Assembly (NCBI GenBank): GCA_907165275.2
Contig: OU015660.1
Span: 10,914,501 to 10,978,500, forward strand
DNA length: 64,000 nt
Reading direction: 5' to 3'
DNA from: Zygaena filipendulae
Taxonomy: Eukaryota; Arthropoda; Insecta; Lepidoptera; Zygaenidae
Shown here: piece after piece, positions 52,259 through 63,560 of the stretch
How positions within the stretch are numbered: position 1 is the first letter of the stretch
How the letters are laid out: each line of letters begins with the position of its first letter
The notes under the pieces: model-generated
Told to the model about the DNA's origin: nothing
Database searches by the model: none
The model's input: only the letters and a program-made list of their open reading frames with translations
Program-made: the position numbers and the translations under genes

Positions 52259-52825
52259 ATCCCATCAAAAACAAACTTGTAAAAAAGTCCAAGTCTCGCA
52301 ACTCACTTCTTCTACAGTAAAAAGTTGTGAGATCAATGTAATACCAAGTCGGTTAATTTATTCAGTGCCTACTTAAGGGTCCTTCTGTCTAAAGTTATCA
52401 TGTTATAAGCTAATCTAATAACATTTTATAGTGACCATATCAAATATAAAACCTTTTATGTTTTAAATAGATTGATTGGCTTGGCGATCACGTGAAAACA
52501 CAATATATCTCACATGTAATACATAATTATGGTTCTAAACAATCTAATTTAATTATAATGTGTATTACTTGTGAGATACATTGTGTTTTTACGTGATCGC
52601 CAAGCCAATCAATCTATTTAAAACATAAAAGGTTTTATATTTGATATGGTCACTATAAAATGTTATTAGATTAGCTTATAACATGATAACTTTAGACAGA
52701 AGGACCCTTAAGTAGGCACTGAATAAATTAACCGACTTGGTATTACATTGATCTCACAACTTTTTACTGTAGAAGAAGTGAGTTGCGAGACTTGGACTTT
52801 TTTACAAGTTTGTTTTTGATGGGAT
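52259..52825. repeat. Near-perfect palindrome, arms ~270 bp
   Basis: The left arm (52259 to about 52530) is repeated in reverse at about 52553-52825 with an AT-rich spacer of about 25 bp. Over the outer ~240 bp I find no mismatch; a few appear close to the centre. Outer tips are ATCCCATCAAAAACAAAC. No TSD or coding frame. A transcript from either strand would fold into one long hairpin. Foldback-type MITE or recent inverted duplication. Confidence 0.9.
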
Positions 52826-53063
52826 CTCATTTCTTTTTGTAAATGGTCTTCCTCCTTTGAGCAATTTAGTCTACTTTAATAACTTGAAAGATTTTGGTAC
52901 AACTTTATAATATATATAAACACATGCCCCATTCTTGCTTTTTCATTCCGTTGACCATTGTACCTTTGAACATAATTATGTCTAGGTAACTATGTATCTA
53001 CACTTTATATCTAGGTAGGTAACTAGCTACACTTATTATTATTATTTATTAATATCTGGGCAA

Positions 53064-53270
53064 CCGAGCTTCGCTCGGCTTAAATAGCTGTTCCCCGCGG
53101 TTTAACCCACGTTAATTTCGGAGATCCCGCGGGTATTCTGAGATAAAAGTACTACCCTATGACCTTTCCTGTACCCTTGACAACGTGTAGTATGCAATAA
53201 TTAATTCACCCGCGTTGATATCAGAGTTCGCGCGGGAATTCCAGAAATGAATCCTAGCTAGATCGATTTA
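53064..53270 (-). mobile_element. Hairpin CCGAGCTTCGCTCGG plus Helitron copy (reverse)
   Basis: A 15-nt perfect hairpin (53064-53078) precedes 'tagctgttccccgcggttta', a Helitron copy with lost CTAG. The hairpin is typical of the end of a different repeat family. Confidence 0.55.
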
Positions 53271-53329
53271 TGCCCCCCGAAATCCCCTGTATACAAAATT
53301 TCATGAAAATCGTTGGAGCATTCAGATTA

Positions 53330-53516
53330 GGGTAATTTTATCTCGGAATTCCCGAAGGATCTCCGAAATTAACGCTGGTGAAATCTCATGAAATTTTGCA
53401 TGCACGTTGTCAGGGGTAAAGAAAACCTAGGGATATAGGGTACTAACTACTTTGCATCTCTGAATTCCCGCGGGATCTCCGAAATTAACGCGGGTGAAAC
53501 CGCGGGGAACAGCTAG
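53330..53516 (+). mobile_element. Helitron copy
   Basis: 'attttatctcggaattcccg', a second unit, then CGGGGAACAGCTAG|T. Confidence 0.7.
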
Positions 53517-53524
53517 TCTCATAT

Positions 53525-53640
53525 ATTTATATGGGATTACAAAGTTATTTGTGCAGTTGGTACATATAACTGCATATATAACTTTGTAATTCCATACATT
53601 TATATGGGATTACAAAGTTATTTATGCAGTTAGTGTATCT
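53525..53640. repeat. Small hairpin with a repeated arm
   Basis: 'atatgggattacaaagttat' occurs twice in direct orientation (near 53530 and 53603), with the reverse 'ataactttgtaattccata' between them. Confidence 0.6.
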
Positions 53641-54281
53641 AGAAAACTGGACCGAAATTGCTAAATATTTTAATTTTTCCTTGATTTATACAATAAACAC
53701 TAATTGTATTCTAAATTTCAAACTTCTATGTCTGCTAGAAGTGCCTTAGAATTTTGATGATCGGTCAGTGAGTGAGTGAGTGAGTGACCTACAAAATTAA
53801 GAAACTTTGACTAGTTATAATTCTTAAACTTCTGGTTCAAATCGAATGAAATTTAAATTATACCGTCTTTATACAATACCTGCTTGTTTACTAAAAATTC
53901 AGGCTTCTAGTTTTATCCACAACGAAGTTATAGGGGGTCGAAAATGGCCTGAATTGCTTCGAGAAAAGGATAGTACGGCCGTGCCGCTTTTGTTGCTCGA
54001 CTTGGCGGGGGCACTGCCGTGCCCCCAGATACAATCCAAACCACTGAGTCTACGAAGTTGAAATTATGCACGTTGTATAGGTACGTACTTCATTCCTGAA
54101 ATGCAACCTGCGCTAACTCGCGAGGGATATTCAACTAGTCGGCTATATGGAAACAAAACCTATGCCGCATTTTCTCTTCTTATTTGTGTTTTCATAAAAG
54201 TATAAAACAAACTTAGCTAAGTATACCGTCCGTAATCGGCAAGATAGTTAGAACTGCTCCCTTAGCCATGTCGATAAATAA
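53641..54281. other. Non-coding stretch
   Basis: A (GTGA)n microsatellite at about 53765-53788. Part (53880-54060) is moderately GC-rich with a 71-codon frame that matches nothing known to me. Confidence 0.4.
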
Positions 54282-54495
54282 TCTATACTAATATTATGAA
54301 GAGAAAAGATTTGATTTATTGTTTGTTTGGTTGTTTGTTTGTAACGATTCAACTCAACAACTACTGGACCGATTTCGAAAATTCTTTCACCATTAGAAAG
54401 CTACATTATACCTGAGTAAACATAGGCATATTGTAATCTGGAATTCCCGCGGGAACTCCGAAATTATCGCGGGTGAAACCGCGCGGGACAGCTAT
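54282..54495 (+). mobile_element. Helitron copy
   Basis: A|TCTATACTAATATTATGAAG ... CGGGACAGCTAT|A; the 3' CTAG is mutated to CTAT. Confidence 0.7.
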
Positions 54496-55110
54496 AATCT
54501 ATATGCGTAATACATCGTATAGTAATTAGCAACCAATTGTCAGTCAAGTTCAAGTTCAATACAAATTTCAGTTTTGTGTGACCGCGTGATGCTACGTGAC
54601 ATCACGATGCATTCCGCAATTAATTGATTTTGTCAAAAATCATGAAGCATTATACCTACAATATTAGAGGAAAAGAGTATCTATAGACAATCCCGGATAA
54701 CGTTCTAGTGACGTCATCCACTGCAATTACGGTCGCTAGAAACTGTAGCTTTAGTTCTCTATGCGTTAACGATTTTATAGATTGTCAACTCGGCCAAGGG
54801 GGCTGCTTTAGAGGAGGCATTTTAGTCTGATGTCAATAGATTCGTCGAATTGGAACATTGATCATCGTTGTGAAAGCATTTCTCTTACCTTCAAAATTGA
54901 ATTTGCATTCGGGATAGCGCCTCGATTATTATCGATTCCGATGCCGAGTGCCGTCCAATGAAGTGACAATTTGAATTTGTTTACCCGTGGATATTTTGTC
55001 AAAGGAAATATTACCCATCCGTCTATAAAATGGAATAGATTCCATTTTATCCCACCAAAAAAAAAAAAACAACAGGAAACAATTGATGAACATAACTAGG
55101 CACATCTTAA
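54496..55110. other. Non-coding stretch
   Basis: No exon or RNA gene recognised. A small palindrome 'aaaatggaatagattccatttt' lies near 55027. Confidence 0.4.
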
Positions 55111-55304
55111 TCTTAATATATATAAATTACGCGTCACGTTGTTTATCCGCAACGGAATGGACTCCTAAACTACTGAATCGATCATGATGAAATTTGGTCA
55201 CTATGTTGTAATTTGGCCCAACTTAAAAGATAGGATAGTTTTTATCCCGGAATTCCCGCGGGAAATCCGGAATTAATGCGGATGAAATCGCGGGGGACAC
55301 CTAG
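55111..55304 (+). mobile_element. Helitron copy, TATATAAATCACGTG subfamily
   Basis: A|TCTTAATATATATAAATTAC ... GGGGGACACCTAG|T; same subfamily as 25141-26119. Confidence 0.75.
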
Positions 55305-55429
55305 TAAAAGTATAAAATCATTAAAAGAAAGATAAAGACTGGGTCAGAGTAGTCGCTCAGAGTAATAAAAGCGAGAGTAAGGTAAACATGTCCCCACGTT
55401 TTGCTTACAAAAAAAAAAAAACCAACATT

Positions 55430-55475
55430 CAGTCGAATTGAGAACCTCCTCCTTTTTTGGAAGTCGGTTAAAAAT
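55430..55475 (-). mobile_element. End fragment of the ACCGACTTCC element
   Basis: 'gaacctcctccttttttgga' 'agtcggttaaaaa', only the tip. Confidence 0.6.
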
Positions 55476-56066
55476 AGTATTATTATCATTGATGTCTTCT
55501 CAGTAACCTTATCGCCCTCTGAAATCGGATTAAAGGATTGTATCGCAACAACAACTCAGCTAGTTTTCGTTTTAGGATTTAAAAAAAGATTTCCTTCCTA
55601 AAAGCCTCCAACATTAAAAAAAGTGTGGTTAGTTTAACCATCCACCGACCATCAGTCGGTTCACAGAAGCCTTAATATATAAATCATCAGTCTTGCTTAA
55701 TTTGCTTGTAAGTAATGTATTTTGTTCTCAATCTGTTAGAGCTTTTCGTTAAGCTCCTTCTTAACTTTGAAAGTTCTGCACTTAACTCTTAACTTCCTAA
55801 AACAATATAAACACATAACAAGCTACTTTGTATTAATTTATTACCGACTAACTTTTCTCCGCGGTTTCACCTGGGTATAACAGTTTCTATAAATAACAAA
55901 AAATAATTCATTACTAATTGTCATATGATGACAAATTACGCCAGGGTGCGCCATCTTGTTTGACTTGTAAGGCTTAAGAATTCCATGATTAGTGAGTGCC
56001 TTGTCACAATTATTAATTATCTCGCCCGCTAGGGAAGCGGCATCGCTTTGTATTATTATTATTATA
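55476..56066. other. Non-coding stretch
   Basis: Nothing beyond a decayed Helitron-like scrap near 55855. Confidence 0.4.
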
Positions 56067-56373
56067 CTAGCTGTTCCCCGCGGTTTCACCCTCGGAAATT
56101 TCGGAGATCCCGCAGGAATTCCGGAATGCAAAGTACCTACCCTATGTCCTTCTCTGTACCCCTGACAATGTGTATCTAAGTAGGCAAAATTTGATGAGAT
56201 TTCACCGACGTTAATTTCGGAGTTCCTGTGGGAATTCCGGGATAAAAAGTATCCTATGTCCGTTTCCTGGTTCTAAGCTACCTCCCCACCAATTTTCAGC
56301 CAAATCGGTTCAGCCGTTCTTGAGTTATAAATAGTGTAACTAACACGACTTTCTTTTATATATGTATATAAGA
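56067..56373 (-). mobile_element. Helitron copy (reverse, two body units)
   Basis: A|CTAGCTGTTCCCCGCGGTTT ... a second 'gtgggaattccgggataaaa' unit ... TATATAAGA|T. Confidence 0.75.
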
Positions 56374-56508
56374 TAATATTAATGTAACATAAGAATAGGG
56401 CAAATAGGCTACCTTTTCAATAGATTTATCTAACATTTTTACTTCAGTCTATGAGCTGTATGGAGTGACCAGTGACCACAGAGGAAATAATCCTACTAAA
56501 ATTATAAA

Positions 56509-56664
56509 CTAGCTGTGCCCTGCGGTTTCACCCGCGGTAATTTCGGAGTTCCCGCTGGAATTTCTGGATAAAAAGTACCCTATGTTCTTCTCTGTACCCC
56601 TGACAACGTGCATGCCAAATTTCATCCAAATCCGTTCCATCCACATTTATAATATTAGTAGGAT
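56509..56664 (-). mobile_element. Helitron, left half of a head-to-head pair
   Basis: CTAGCTGTGCCCTGCGGTTT ... TATTAGTAGGA at 56664. It is preceded by an orphan 5' end 'tcctactaaaattataaa' (56491). Confidence 0.75.
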
Positions 56665-56836
56665 GTGAAAGTGTGGATGTTTGTTATTCAATCACGCAAA
56701 AACGGCTGAACGGATTTGAATGAAATTTGGCATGCACATTATCAGGGGTATAGAGAAGGATATAGGGTACTTTTTATCCCGAGATTCCTGCGGGAACTCC
56801 GAAATTACCGCGGGTGAAACCGCGGGGCACACCTAG
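56665..56836 (+). mobile_element. Helitron, right half of a head-to-head pair
   Basis: Begins TGTGAAAGTGTGGATG immediately after the reverse copy, lacking its own TCCTACTAATATT, and ends GGCACACCTAG|T. Confidence 0.75.
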
Positions 56837-57122
56837 TATTATATAACTTCCAAAAAAGGCCGAAAGAGAGAGAGGAAATACACGAGTAGCATTAATATTA
56901 TAAAAGATAGTCGATACTCATATAATATTGTGAGTTGCCAAGGGTTGCCGCTGATCGTTGTGGCTGAAACGTTTTTGGCGTTAACAAGTGAATTATATTC
57001 TATCGCAAATAGGTACAAGTATTCTCTTTTATGGCAGTAGTACCTATACTAAATTGTAGATAATATATTATGCATATTTAAATGTCTATTGTAGTAAACA
57101 ATTTTGTTTGACAGGTTAATAT

Positions 57123-57286
57123 CTTCTTTATAAATAAAAATGAATGTTTGTATGTCTGTCCTCTATGCGTTTTGAGACCATTGCATTGGTCCGATTGTGA
57201 AGAAACTTTGGCGGGTTGTTGTGCCTGTGTCCGCAAAGATTCGTGGTCCTAAAAATCACGCGGGTGAAACCACGGGGCCCAGCTAG
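57123..57286 (+). mobile_element. Helitron copy (divergent)
   Basis: 'tctttataaataaaaatgaa' ... CGGGGCCCAGCTAG|T. Confidence 0.6.
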
Positions 57287-57429
57287 TATAAAAATAATAA
57301 TTCATAACACACAGCTAGCTACTCTACTTGATCTCACCACTCTTTTCTGTCTGTGTGTCTATCTGTTCGCGATAAGCTCCAAATCTAATGAACGGATTGC
57401 CATGCGGTTTTTGCCGGGAGTAGAGTTGC

Positions 57430-57530
57430 CAACTGTTCTGTTTTCCCAGGTCATGTCCTGACTTTTGGGGTGTGGTCCTGACTTTTTTAAGTCATGTCCT
57501 GGGTTTTTAAAGCGTCCTGGTTTTAAAATT
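57430..57530. repeat. Short degenerate tandem repeat
   Basis: 'gtcatgtcctgactttt' and variants ('gtggtcctgactttttt', 'gtcatgtcctgggtttt') recur four to five times. Confidence 0.6.
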
Positions 57531-57540
57531 CACGCGCCAT

Positions 57541-57959
57541 GACTGCCTCCAATCGTACATTCGGTGGGCGCGGTATAATTTAACTGAAGATACTTTCATA
57601 AACAATTTGAACTGCTATTATTTGAGTTTCATTCACTCTGTTTCCATTGCATAAATATCGTATTGTTACTAGAACTGGATGACCAGTATTTTTTTTTTTG
57701 GTAAATTTTACAGTTGTTACGTAAGTATATATTTTTATCATCACAATTTAACAATGCCATCTATTGTTAATAGCTTAAGTGTTTCTGTGTCGGTAAAGCA
57801 GTACTAAAAAATGAAACCTAGCTAGATCAATTAATCGCCCCCGATACCCCCCGCAAACTAAATTTCATAAAAATCGTTGCACCTTGTTTAACTACAGTAA
57901 ATAAATTAACTACTGCTACAGTTTTTAAGCCGTAGGTAGTGACCTGGTAGCTATTTGTT
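57541..57959. other. Non-coding stretch
   Basis: Nothing recognised. Confidence 0.4.
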
Positions 57960-58147
57960 TCATTTAAATCGGATAGATTTTTTGTTTGTTTGTTACGATT
58001 TAACTCAAAAACTACTGGACCGATTTCAAAAATTATTTTACCATTAGATACTACATTATTCCTGAGTAAAGTGGTAACATAGTCTATATTCGGAATTCGC
58101 GCGGGAACTCCAAAATTACCGCGGGTGTAACTGCGCGGGACTGCTAG
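57960..58147 (+). mobile_element. Helitron copy
   Basis: 'tgtttgtttgttacgattta' ... GCGCGGGACTGCTAG|T. It abuts the next copy. Confidence 0.65.
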
Positions 58148-58150
58148 TTA

Positions 58151-58360
58151 TCCTACTAATATTATAAATATGAAAGTGTGGATGTGTGGATGTTTGGATG
58201 TTTGTTACTCATACACGCAAAAACGGCTGAACGGATTTAGATGAAATTTGGCATGCACATTTTCAGGGGTATAGAAAAGGACATAAAATACCTACTTTTA
58301 TCCCGGAATTCCCGCGGGAACTCCAAAATTACCGCGGGTGAAACCGCGGGGAACAGCTAG
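58151..58360 (+). mobile_element. Helitron, canonical full-length copy (210 bp)
   Basis: Best reference copy. The 5' end is A|TCCTACTAATATTATAAATA; the 3' end is CTAG|T. The stem CCGCGG-GTGAAA-CCGCGG ends 11 nt before CTAG. TC start, CTRR end, hairpin about 10-12 nt from the end, no inverted repeats and insertion between A and T are the defining marks of Helitrons. Too short to encode Rep/helicase, so mobilised in trans. Likely the family described in moths as Lep1-type. Confidence 0.85.
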
Positions 58361-60317
58361 TATATAAATAAGTACTAAACATACACACCATGCTATTCAG
58401 TATTCACGAAATAGCATTATCCATGTGAAAGCACTAGTTCGCTCGGACAACTTTCTGAACTAAAGTCCTGGGTAGCGAACTTGAAGGCGACCGACGCCGT
58501 CACCACTCAACGCTTGCATATACTTACCACTGTACTACACGGTAATGCGGTATGTAAATCGTGTGTGTACATGAACAATTATCCGACCATTTCACGAGGT
58601 GTGAACACACTAACAAACGCAGACGGCGTTGCATGCATATGCATGCGATATGTTAATCCGTTACCAGCAAAACTAACAATACACATTCAGCTACGAAACA
58701 ATGAAAGCTGCAGGAACGCAGGATCCATATTTTCATGAATATTAAAGAAAAAAAAACTAATTAAAACTTTGAAACTCCAATGCCCTTTGTGAAAAGGGCA
58801 TGAAAATTGTTTCGTTTGGAAAATAGGAAACCTGTAATGGGAATTTGAAAACTCTCGTAGCAAAAATTAAATAGCGAACAAACTTTGGATTTGTTGGAGT
58901 TTTGGAAGTTTTTTCTTTTGCTATGCACCATAGTATTTAATTGTTCGGATTTTTTTTGTTGGTTATTTAGTTTTACCGCGTGGTGCTTCCCATGTGATGA
59001 CATCCAGACTGAGAATATTTTTTTGTAACAACTGGGAATGACCCTTGCCCTGATTCCGCTCGCTGGCTGGTACTCTGACGTCACTGTCGCGTTCACAGTA
59101 CTTTTCACCTCAAGTTTGAACTCTTCGTTTAGTGAACCAATGACGATTTAAGAAATCCTATGTTTTAAAGTATACAAGAAGGGAATCGTTCAATTACCTC
59201 GTTCAATACCGTTAAGATCACCAACATTATAACTTTTCAACTATCTTCAGCATGCAAACTAGCTTCTAATAATATTTGTATAGACAATGTTTAACATTTA
59301 TTTTGCGTGGTCCTACGGATAGACCAAAATATGGAGATTTCTGATCAAATAAAGCTTAAAATGTTGTTAACAAAGCGAAGTTACTGCAGCCTACGAGCAC
59401 CAAGTGAAAGATCGAAGTCTTATTAAAATTCTTCCTCAAAATATGACAACAATTCGAAACATTTTTTTTCCCCAATATGTACGGACTCTACAGGTAGTAG
59501 ATTGAGCAGGTATACTTGGCAACGGGCAGACGTCTTAAGCAATAAGCTGTGCCTAGAGTTCATTTGTCTGTTTTTCTTTTAATAGCTATTTGTTACATTT
59601 ACATTGGTACCTAATTACATTGTCTGGACGAAAAAAAATTAATAATACTGATAATAACTGTAACAAAATCCAATAAAGAGAGCTTTTTGAGGATTTCTTG
59701 TCACAGGATTCATATCCCAAAATATTGTAGCTTGATGACGTTCTATAGCTGTGTCCTGCTGTTCCACATTGCTATTGCTTTACAATACAAATTGGCTATT
59801 CGCTCCCTCTTTGGTGACTGGCTTATGAGACGTTTCGTACTCGGGTTGGGAAACAATAATGCGCTGTCATCCTATAGAGTTGTGAGAAGCTGCGCCACAA
59901 TACATATAGAGGATCATGAAACCACCTAGTTAATTTTGAATAGAATATTCAGATACAACTGTATTTGTATTGTAGCTGAGGATGAAAAATGAAAAATACG
60001 ATATCATTCATATAGCTTATACTCTCCGTAAGGATATTATTCAATATTTGCCTTTTCTGCCACTGATAAAATAATGGTATGTTGCTATTTTTGTAAATAG
60101 TTTTATTTATCGTTGTTTTTCTCAAAGTATGTTGTAGCTGGCGCGCCACTCACGTAATACCAGTCGTGCAGTCCATTCAACTCAGTGACGTCATCCATGG
60201 CGGCACGTCATTTTAATTTGTCATGCTTCCCGCCAGATGTCACGGCACTCATTTCTACATTGCGCTTTAGAGATTCGCCAAAAAAATATGACTATCCCGA
60301 CTCTCAGCCGTCAAGTC
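58361..60317. other. Non-coding stretch upstream of U1
   Basis: No credible exon on either strand; frames of 85-115 codons lack recognisable domains. 60180-60240 has a CRE-like TGACGTCA and moderate GC. The PSE expected 40-65 bp upstream of U1 should lie around 60255-60280; I do not assign it. Confidence 0.4.
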
Positions 60318-60479
60318 ATACTTACCTGGCGTAGGGGACACCGTGATCACGAAGGCGGTTCCCCCAGGGCGAGGCCCCTCCATTGCACTGCGGTGGGGTT
60401 GACCCTTGCGATTATCCCTAATGTGGATAACTCGGACGCGTAATTTTTGGTAGTGGGGACTGCGTACGCGCCGTCCCCT
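60318..60479 (+). ncRNA. U1: U1 spliceosomal snRNA
   Basis: The 5' end ATACTTACCTGGCG is the strictly conserved sequence that pairs with 5' splice sites. Stem-loop I carries GATCACGAAGG (U1-70K binding loop) and stem-loop II carries ATTGCACTGCGG (U1A-type loop). Stem-loop III is present ('gcgattatccctaatgtgg'). The Sm site TAATTTTTGG lies at 60441-60450. The terminal stem GGGGAC...GTCCCC ends at 60478. Length about 162 nt matches insect U1 (about 164). All functional elements look intact, so it is more likely a working gene than a pseudogene, although U1 copies are numerous in genomes. Transcribed by pol II; no TATA box expected. Confidence 0.95.
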
Positions 60480-60737
60480 TCAAAAATAATTATTACTTAT
60501 CACAATGATTAAACTGATCTGATTGCGGAGTTTTGTTTTAAAAATCTATACTTAACTAAGTAATCATTAAAGTCGACTCTGAGTGCGGCTGTTAGGGTTG
60601 GAGTAACTACTAAAAATGAACATACAAATAAAATAAAAAATAAAATAAACGAAATTGAATTTTTTTATGTCTCTCACTATTTACGGATTACGAATATGTA
60701 CGGATAACATCGTTAGTAAATAGAACGGAGTGAACAA
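60480..60737. other. Flank downstream of U1
   Basis: AT-rich; the snRNA 3' box was not identified. Confidence 0.3.
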
Positions 60738-60950
60738 AACTATGGTTCCCCCGAGGTTTCACCCACATCAATTTTGAAATTCTCGCAGAAAGTCTTTATA
60801 CCAGGATGAAGGTCTCCTATCTCCTATTCTAAGACCTAAATTATTCGAAACTGTACACCAATTAGCTGGTGTTTCCCTAGCGATTTCACCCGCATAAATT
60901 TCTTCGGAATTCTTCGCTCAAGATAAAAAGTACCTATGCTATGTCACTCA
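60738..60950 (-). mobile_element. Decayed Helitron pair (reverse)
   Basis: 'ttcccccgaggtttcaccca' and again 'gtttccctagcgatttcacc', two weak copies without ends. Confidence 0.45.
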
Positions 60951-60989
60951 GGAATAATGCACTACTTACTAACACTGGTAGGTAGGTAC

Positions 60990-61160
60990 TGCATTTGATA
61001 AGATAAGATACACTTTATTTAGCAAAGTAAACACATACACCATGCAACAACTATTTCATAATTTAAAGATAAATAAAACTATGTGGTGCAGTGCTTTGCT
61101 AAAAGGGGCTCCACTCAGCATTTGCTGTGACCGTAGTGGTCCCAGCGCTGATTTTCAGTG
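60990..61160 (-). mobile_element. LINE 3' end (reverse)
   Basis: The minus strand ends 'aaataaagtgtatcttatct' 'tatc', a known style of lepidopteran LINE tail, preceded by GC-richer sequence. Confidence 0.4.
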
Positions 61161-61540
61161 GAGCCCCAGCGTTCCGCCTGCGAAATTGTCGGAGAGTATA
61201 TATGATATAATTATGTACGTATTATGCAATTATAATACTTATATGTATAATGTATAATATGTATAATATAATATTTGCAAGAATTTTTAGAATTCATAAA
61301 TTACTCCATACATCTAAACTTTAGAGAGTTTTATCTGTGATAGGTTTTTTTAAACGCTTTGCTTAAATGTGAACGTTAAAGTAGAGCTTCATTTGAGAGC
61401 TTAATTATCGTAAAAGCGCTGGTGCAACTTGCCACATTAAAACAGTACAAGAACACAATACGACTCCGTTTTCATTAGATACAGACAGCCAAAGTATTTT
61501 GAGGCTAAAAAAATCAATTCTTAGAAGCCTCATCTATAAT

Positions 61541-61700
61541 TCCATACTAATATTATAAAGAGCAAAAGTTTGTGTGTTTGTGAGTTTGTGACGTGGTAAG
61601 GGGTAATCTCTTGATCTACTGAATCGATTTTGAAAATTCTTTCACTTATAGGTAGATAGGAAGCTAGGAATATAAAGTACTAAGTCTAGGAGTTTCGGTA
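61541..61700 (+). mobile_element. Helitron-related copy, 3' end lost
   Basis: 'attccatactaatattataa' then the 'attctttcacttatagg' body type seen at 1496. No CTAG. Confidence 0.55.
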
Positions 61701-62439
61701 GGTTACCTAAAATAAAATAATGGCTAAAATATCAAAAGCATTAAAACTCGAGCTTTTGATGTTAAATGTATCAACATATTTGATTGTCTTTTTTCGTTTT
61801 TTTTACGTTTCAAATCTACATGGACTTCTGCAAATTACCTTCCAATCCAACGGGACTTGTGTCAGCCTACGTCAATTTAAAGGCTCCCTCGAGATCAGCT
61901 CGAGATTTCATTCAGATCGCGTCCTGAAATATTAAATTTCCTACTACCTACTTTCACCTACTTCGTCAAACTTCTCGACTTCGTTGTCTATCGAAATTTT
62001 TTAAATAACACCAGAGCTAAATCGACGCCTTTGAGTTTTTGTGTTCGGATCATAATGTTATTGGAATTTTTTTATCGCAAGTAATTTTGTTTAATATTGC
62101 CTGTTGGAAACTGAGGAAAGTGCTCTCAGTGCTTGGGAATAAATCCATCATTGGCTGTAATCGATTGTGCTCCCGAAGGAACTGGAACGAATAATTTTGG
62201 ACGAACGAGAAAATGTACAGCGCAGCGTATCGCTGATGGCGTATAATATTGCTGAAAATCTTTGAGTTCTCACAAAAATAAAATCACCTTTACCATTACT
62301 TTTAAGTTCTGTGTTACTAATTTAAGTTTCTTGAATTATCATCTAAATTGTTATAGTTTTGTGTACGTACTGCTAAATTCTGCATTTTATATAAGGGTAA
62401 CTATTATTGGCTCATAGTGTAATCTTGTAATCTAAATCT
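61701..62439. other. Non-coding stretch
   Basis: A 71-codon frame (61720-61935) has no recognisable domain. Nothing else. Confidence 0.4.
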
Positions 62440-62490
62440 ATTATATGTTTTTGTAGCTGTTGTTGTCCTGAATAAATAAATAAATAAATT
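62440..62490 (+). mobile_element. LINE-type 3' tail
   Basis: 'tgtttttgtagctgttgttg' 'tcctgaataaataaataaat'. The same tail start appears at 42748. Body not recognised. Confidence 0.5.
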
Positions 62491-62495
62491 AGATA

Positions 62496-62640
62496 GCACC
62501 GTTGCGCGTTGGTGTAGTAGTGAGTGCTTCTACACCAGGTGTCACGGGTTCGAGCCCATAAAGGTAAATGTTGATGTGATGAATATTTTAATGGTTAGTA
62601 TCTATGTCTCATAACTCTAGTTAGTTTAGTTATCTTTAGC
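62496..62640 (+). mobile_element. Candidate tRNA-derived SINE
   Basis: 'gcgttggtgtagtagtgagt' resembles box A and GGTTCGAGCC (62547-62556) fits box B at tRNA spacing. The 3' half of a tRNA does not follow, so this is a SINE head and not a tRNA gene. Confidence 0.5.
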
Positions 62641-63560
62641 ATTTTGACTGCTACCGATGTGGCTGGCATAAAAATCGATGTATCATGATTATTCTATCAA
62701 CCAATTTTTAGACAGAGTTACATCTCTTATTTAAAAAACATTATCTCGGTCTCATCTATAATGATATTACACGACCACCGTGAGTCGTGATATTTCCTTT
62801 TCTTATATATTTTTTGTACAGATTTGATAGATGTATGTGATTTTTTGCTGTAAGGTTTATTAATTTTGTTATTTCGTTTGAATTGAATGTCATTGTATTC
62901 AATTTAAATTTAGTTTAATTTTTACACACCTTATATAAATAAGTCAGGTCAGGAGCCAATTTAGTTTCATACGTAACTTGTTTACTTGTTAATATAAAAT
63001 GAATTAGTTGGTTAATAATAATTATTATAAATGCTTCAGCGAAGTTAATTATCAAGAACGCTTTATTAATGTGTATATTGTGAAATCGTCAGCGAATACC
63101 GGTAATTAAAATGTAAGCAAGACTTCTGTTGATGGGCGACGGGTGGTTGCTAGGGAGGGAGTCACTTGAATTTTATACGCCACTGTAATGTCCTCGTGGA
63201 CAATTCAATTTTGTATAGGATTCAGAGGTTTCGTGCCAACCCTAAGTAATTAGAAGCGGACGTTGGACGTTTGAAGCTCCTTGTACTGTGTAAATATTAT
63301 TGTTATAGTTTGTCCTCAGTCCGCGGCTAATACTAGCAATATTTCGAGAGAAGCCTCTACTGTTAATGAACTGACTGTAATAGCTTATATAACGGACTGT
63401 TTTGAAAATTACTGAAAGTGCCGCCTCGCAGTTTCAACTCCATACTGAATTTTGAAGACATTCGTTCAGCTATAGGTGAATAATGAATATTACTTCCGTC
63501 GCTGAGATTTCAAAATATGACATTATAAAGCTGTGTGATTCTATACCTACTGTATAATAT
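62641..63560. other. Non-coding stretch
   Basis: Nothing recognised. Confidence 0.4.

Noticed and set aside
58481..58738. 85-codon open frame with several Cys
   Set aside because: No recognisable family, no splice sites tied to neighbours and ordinary length for chance; not annotated.
59687..59929. 80-codon open frame near the U1 gene
   Set aside because: No domain resemblance; initial residues arise from a non-ATG start; chance frame.
62496..62580. A tRNA gene
   Set aside because: Box A and B-like sequences are present, but no acceptor stem closes the cloverleaf and repeat sequence follows; a SINE head fits better.
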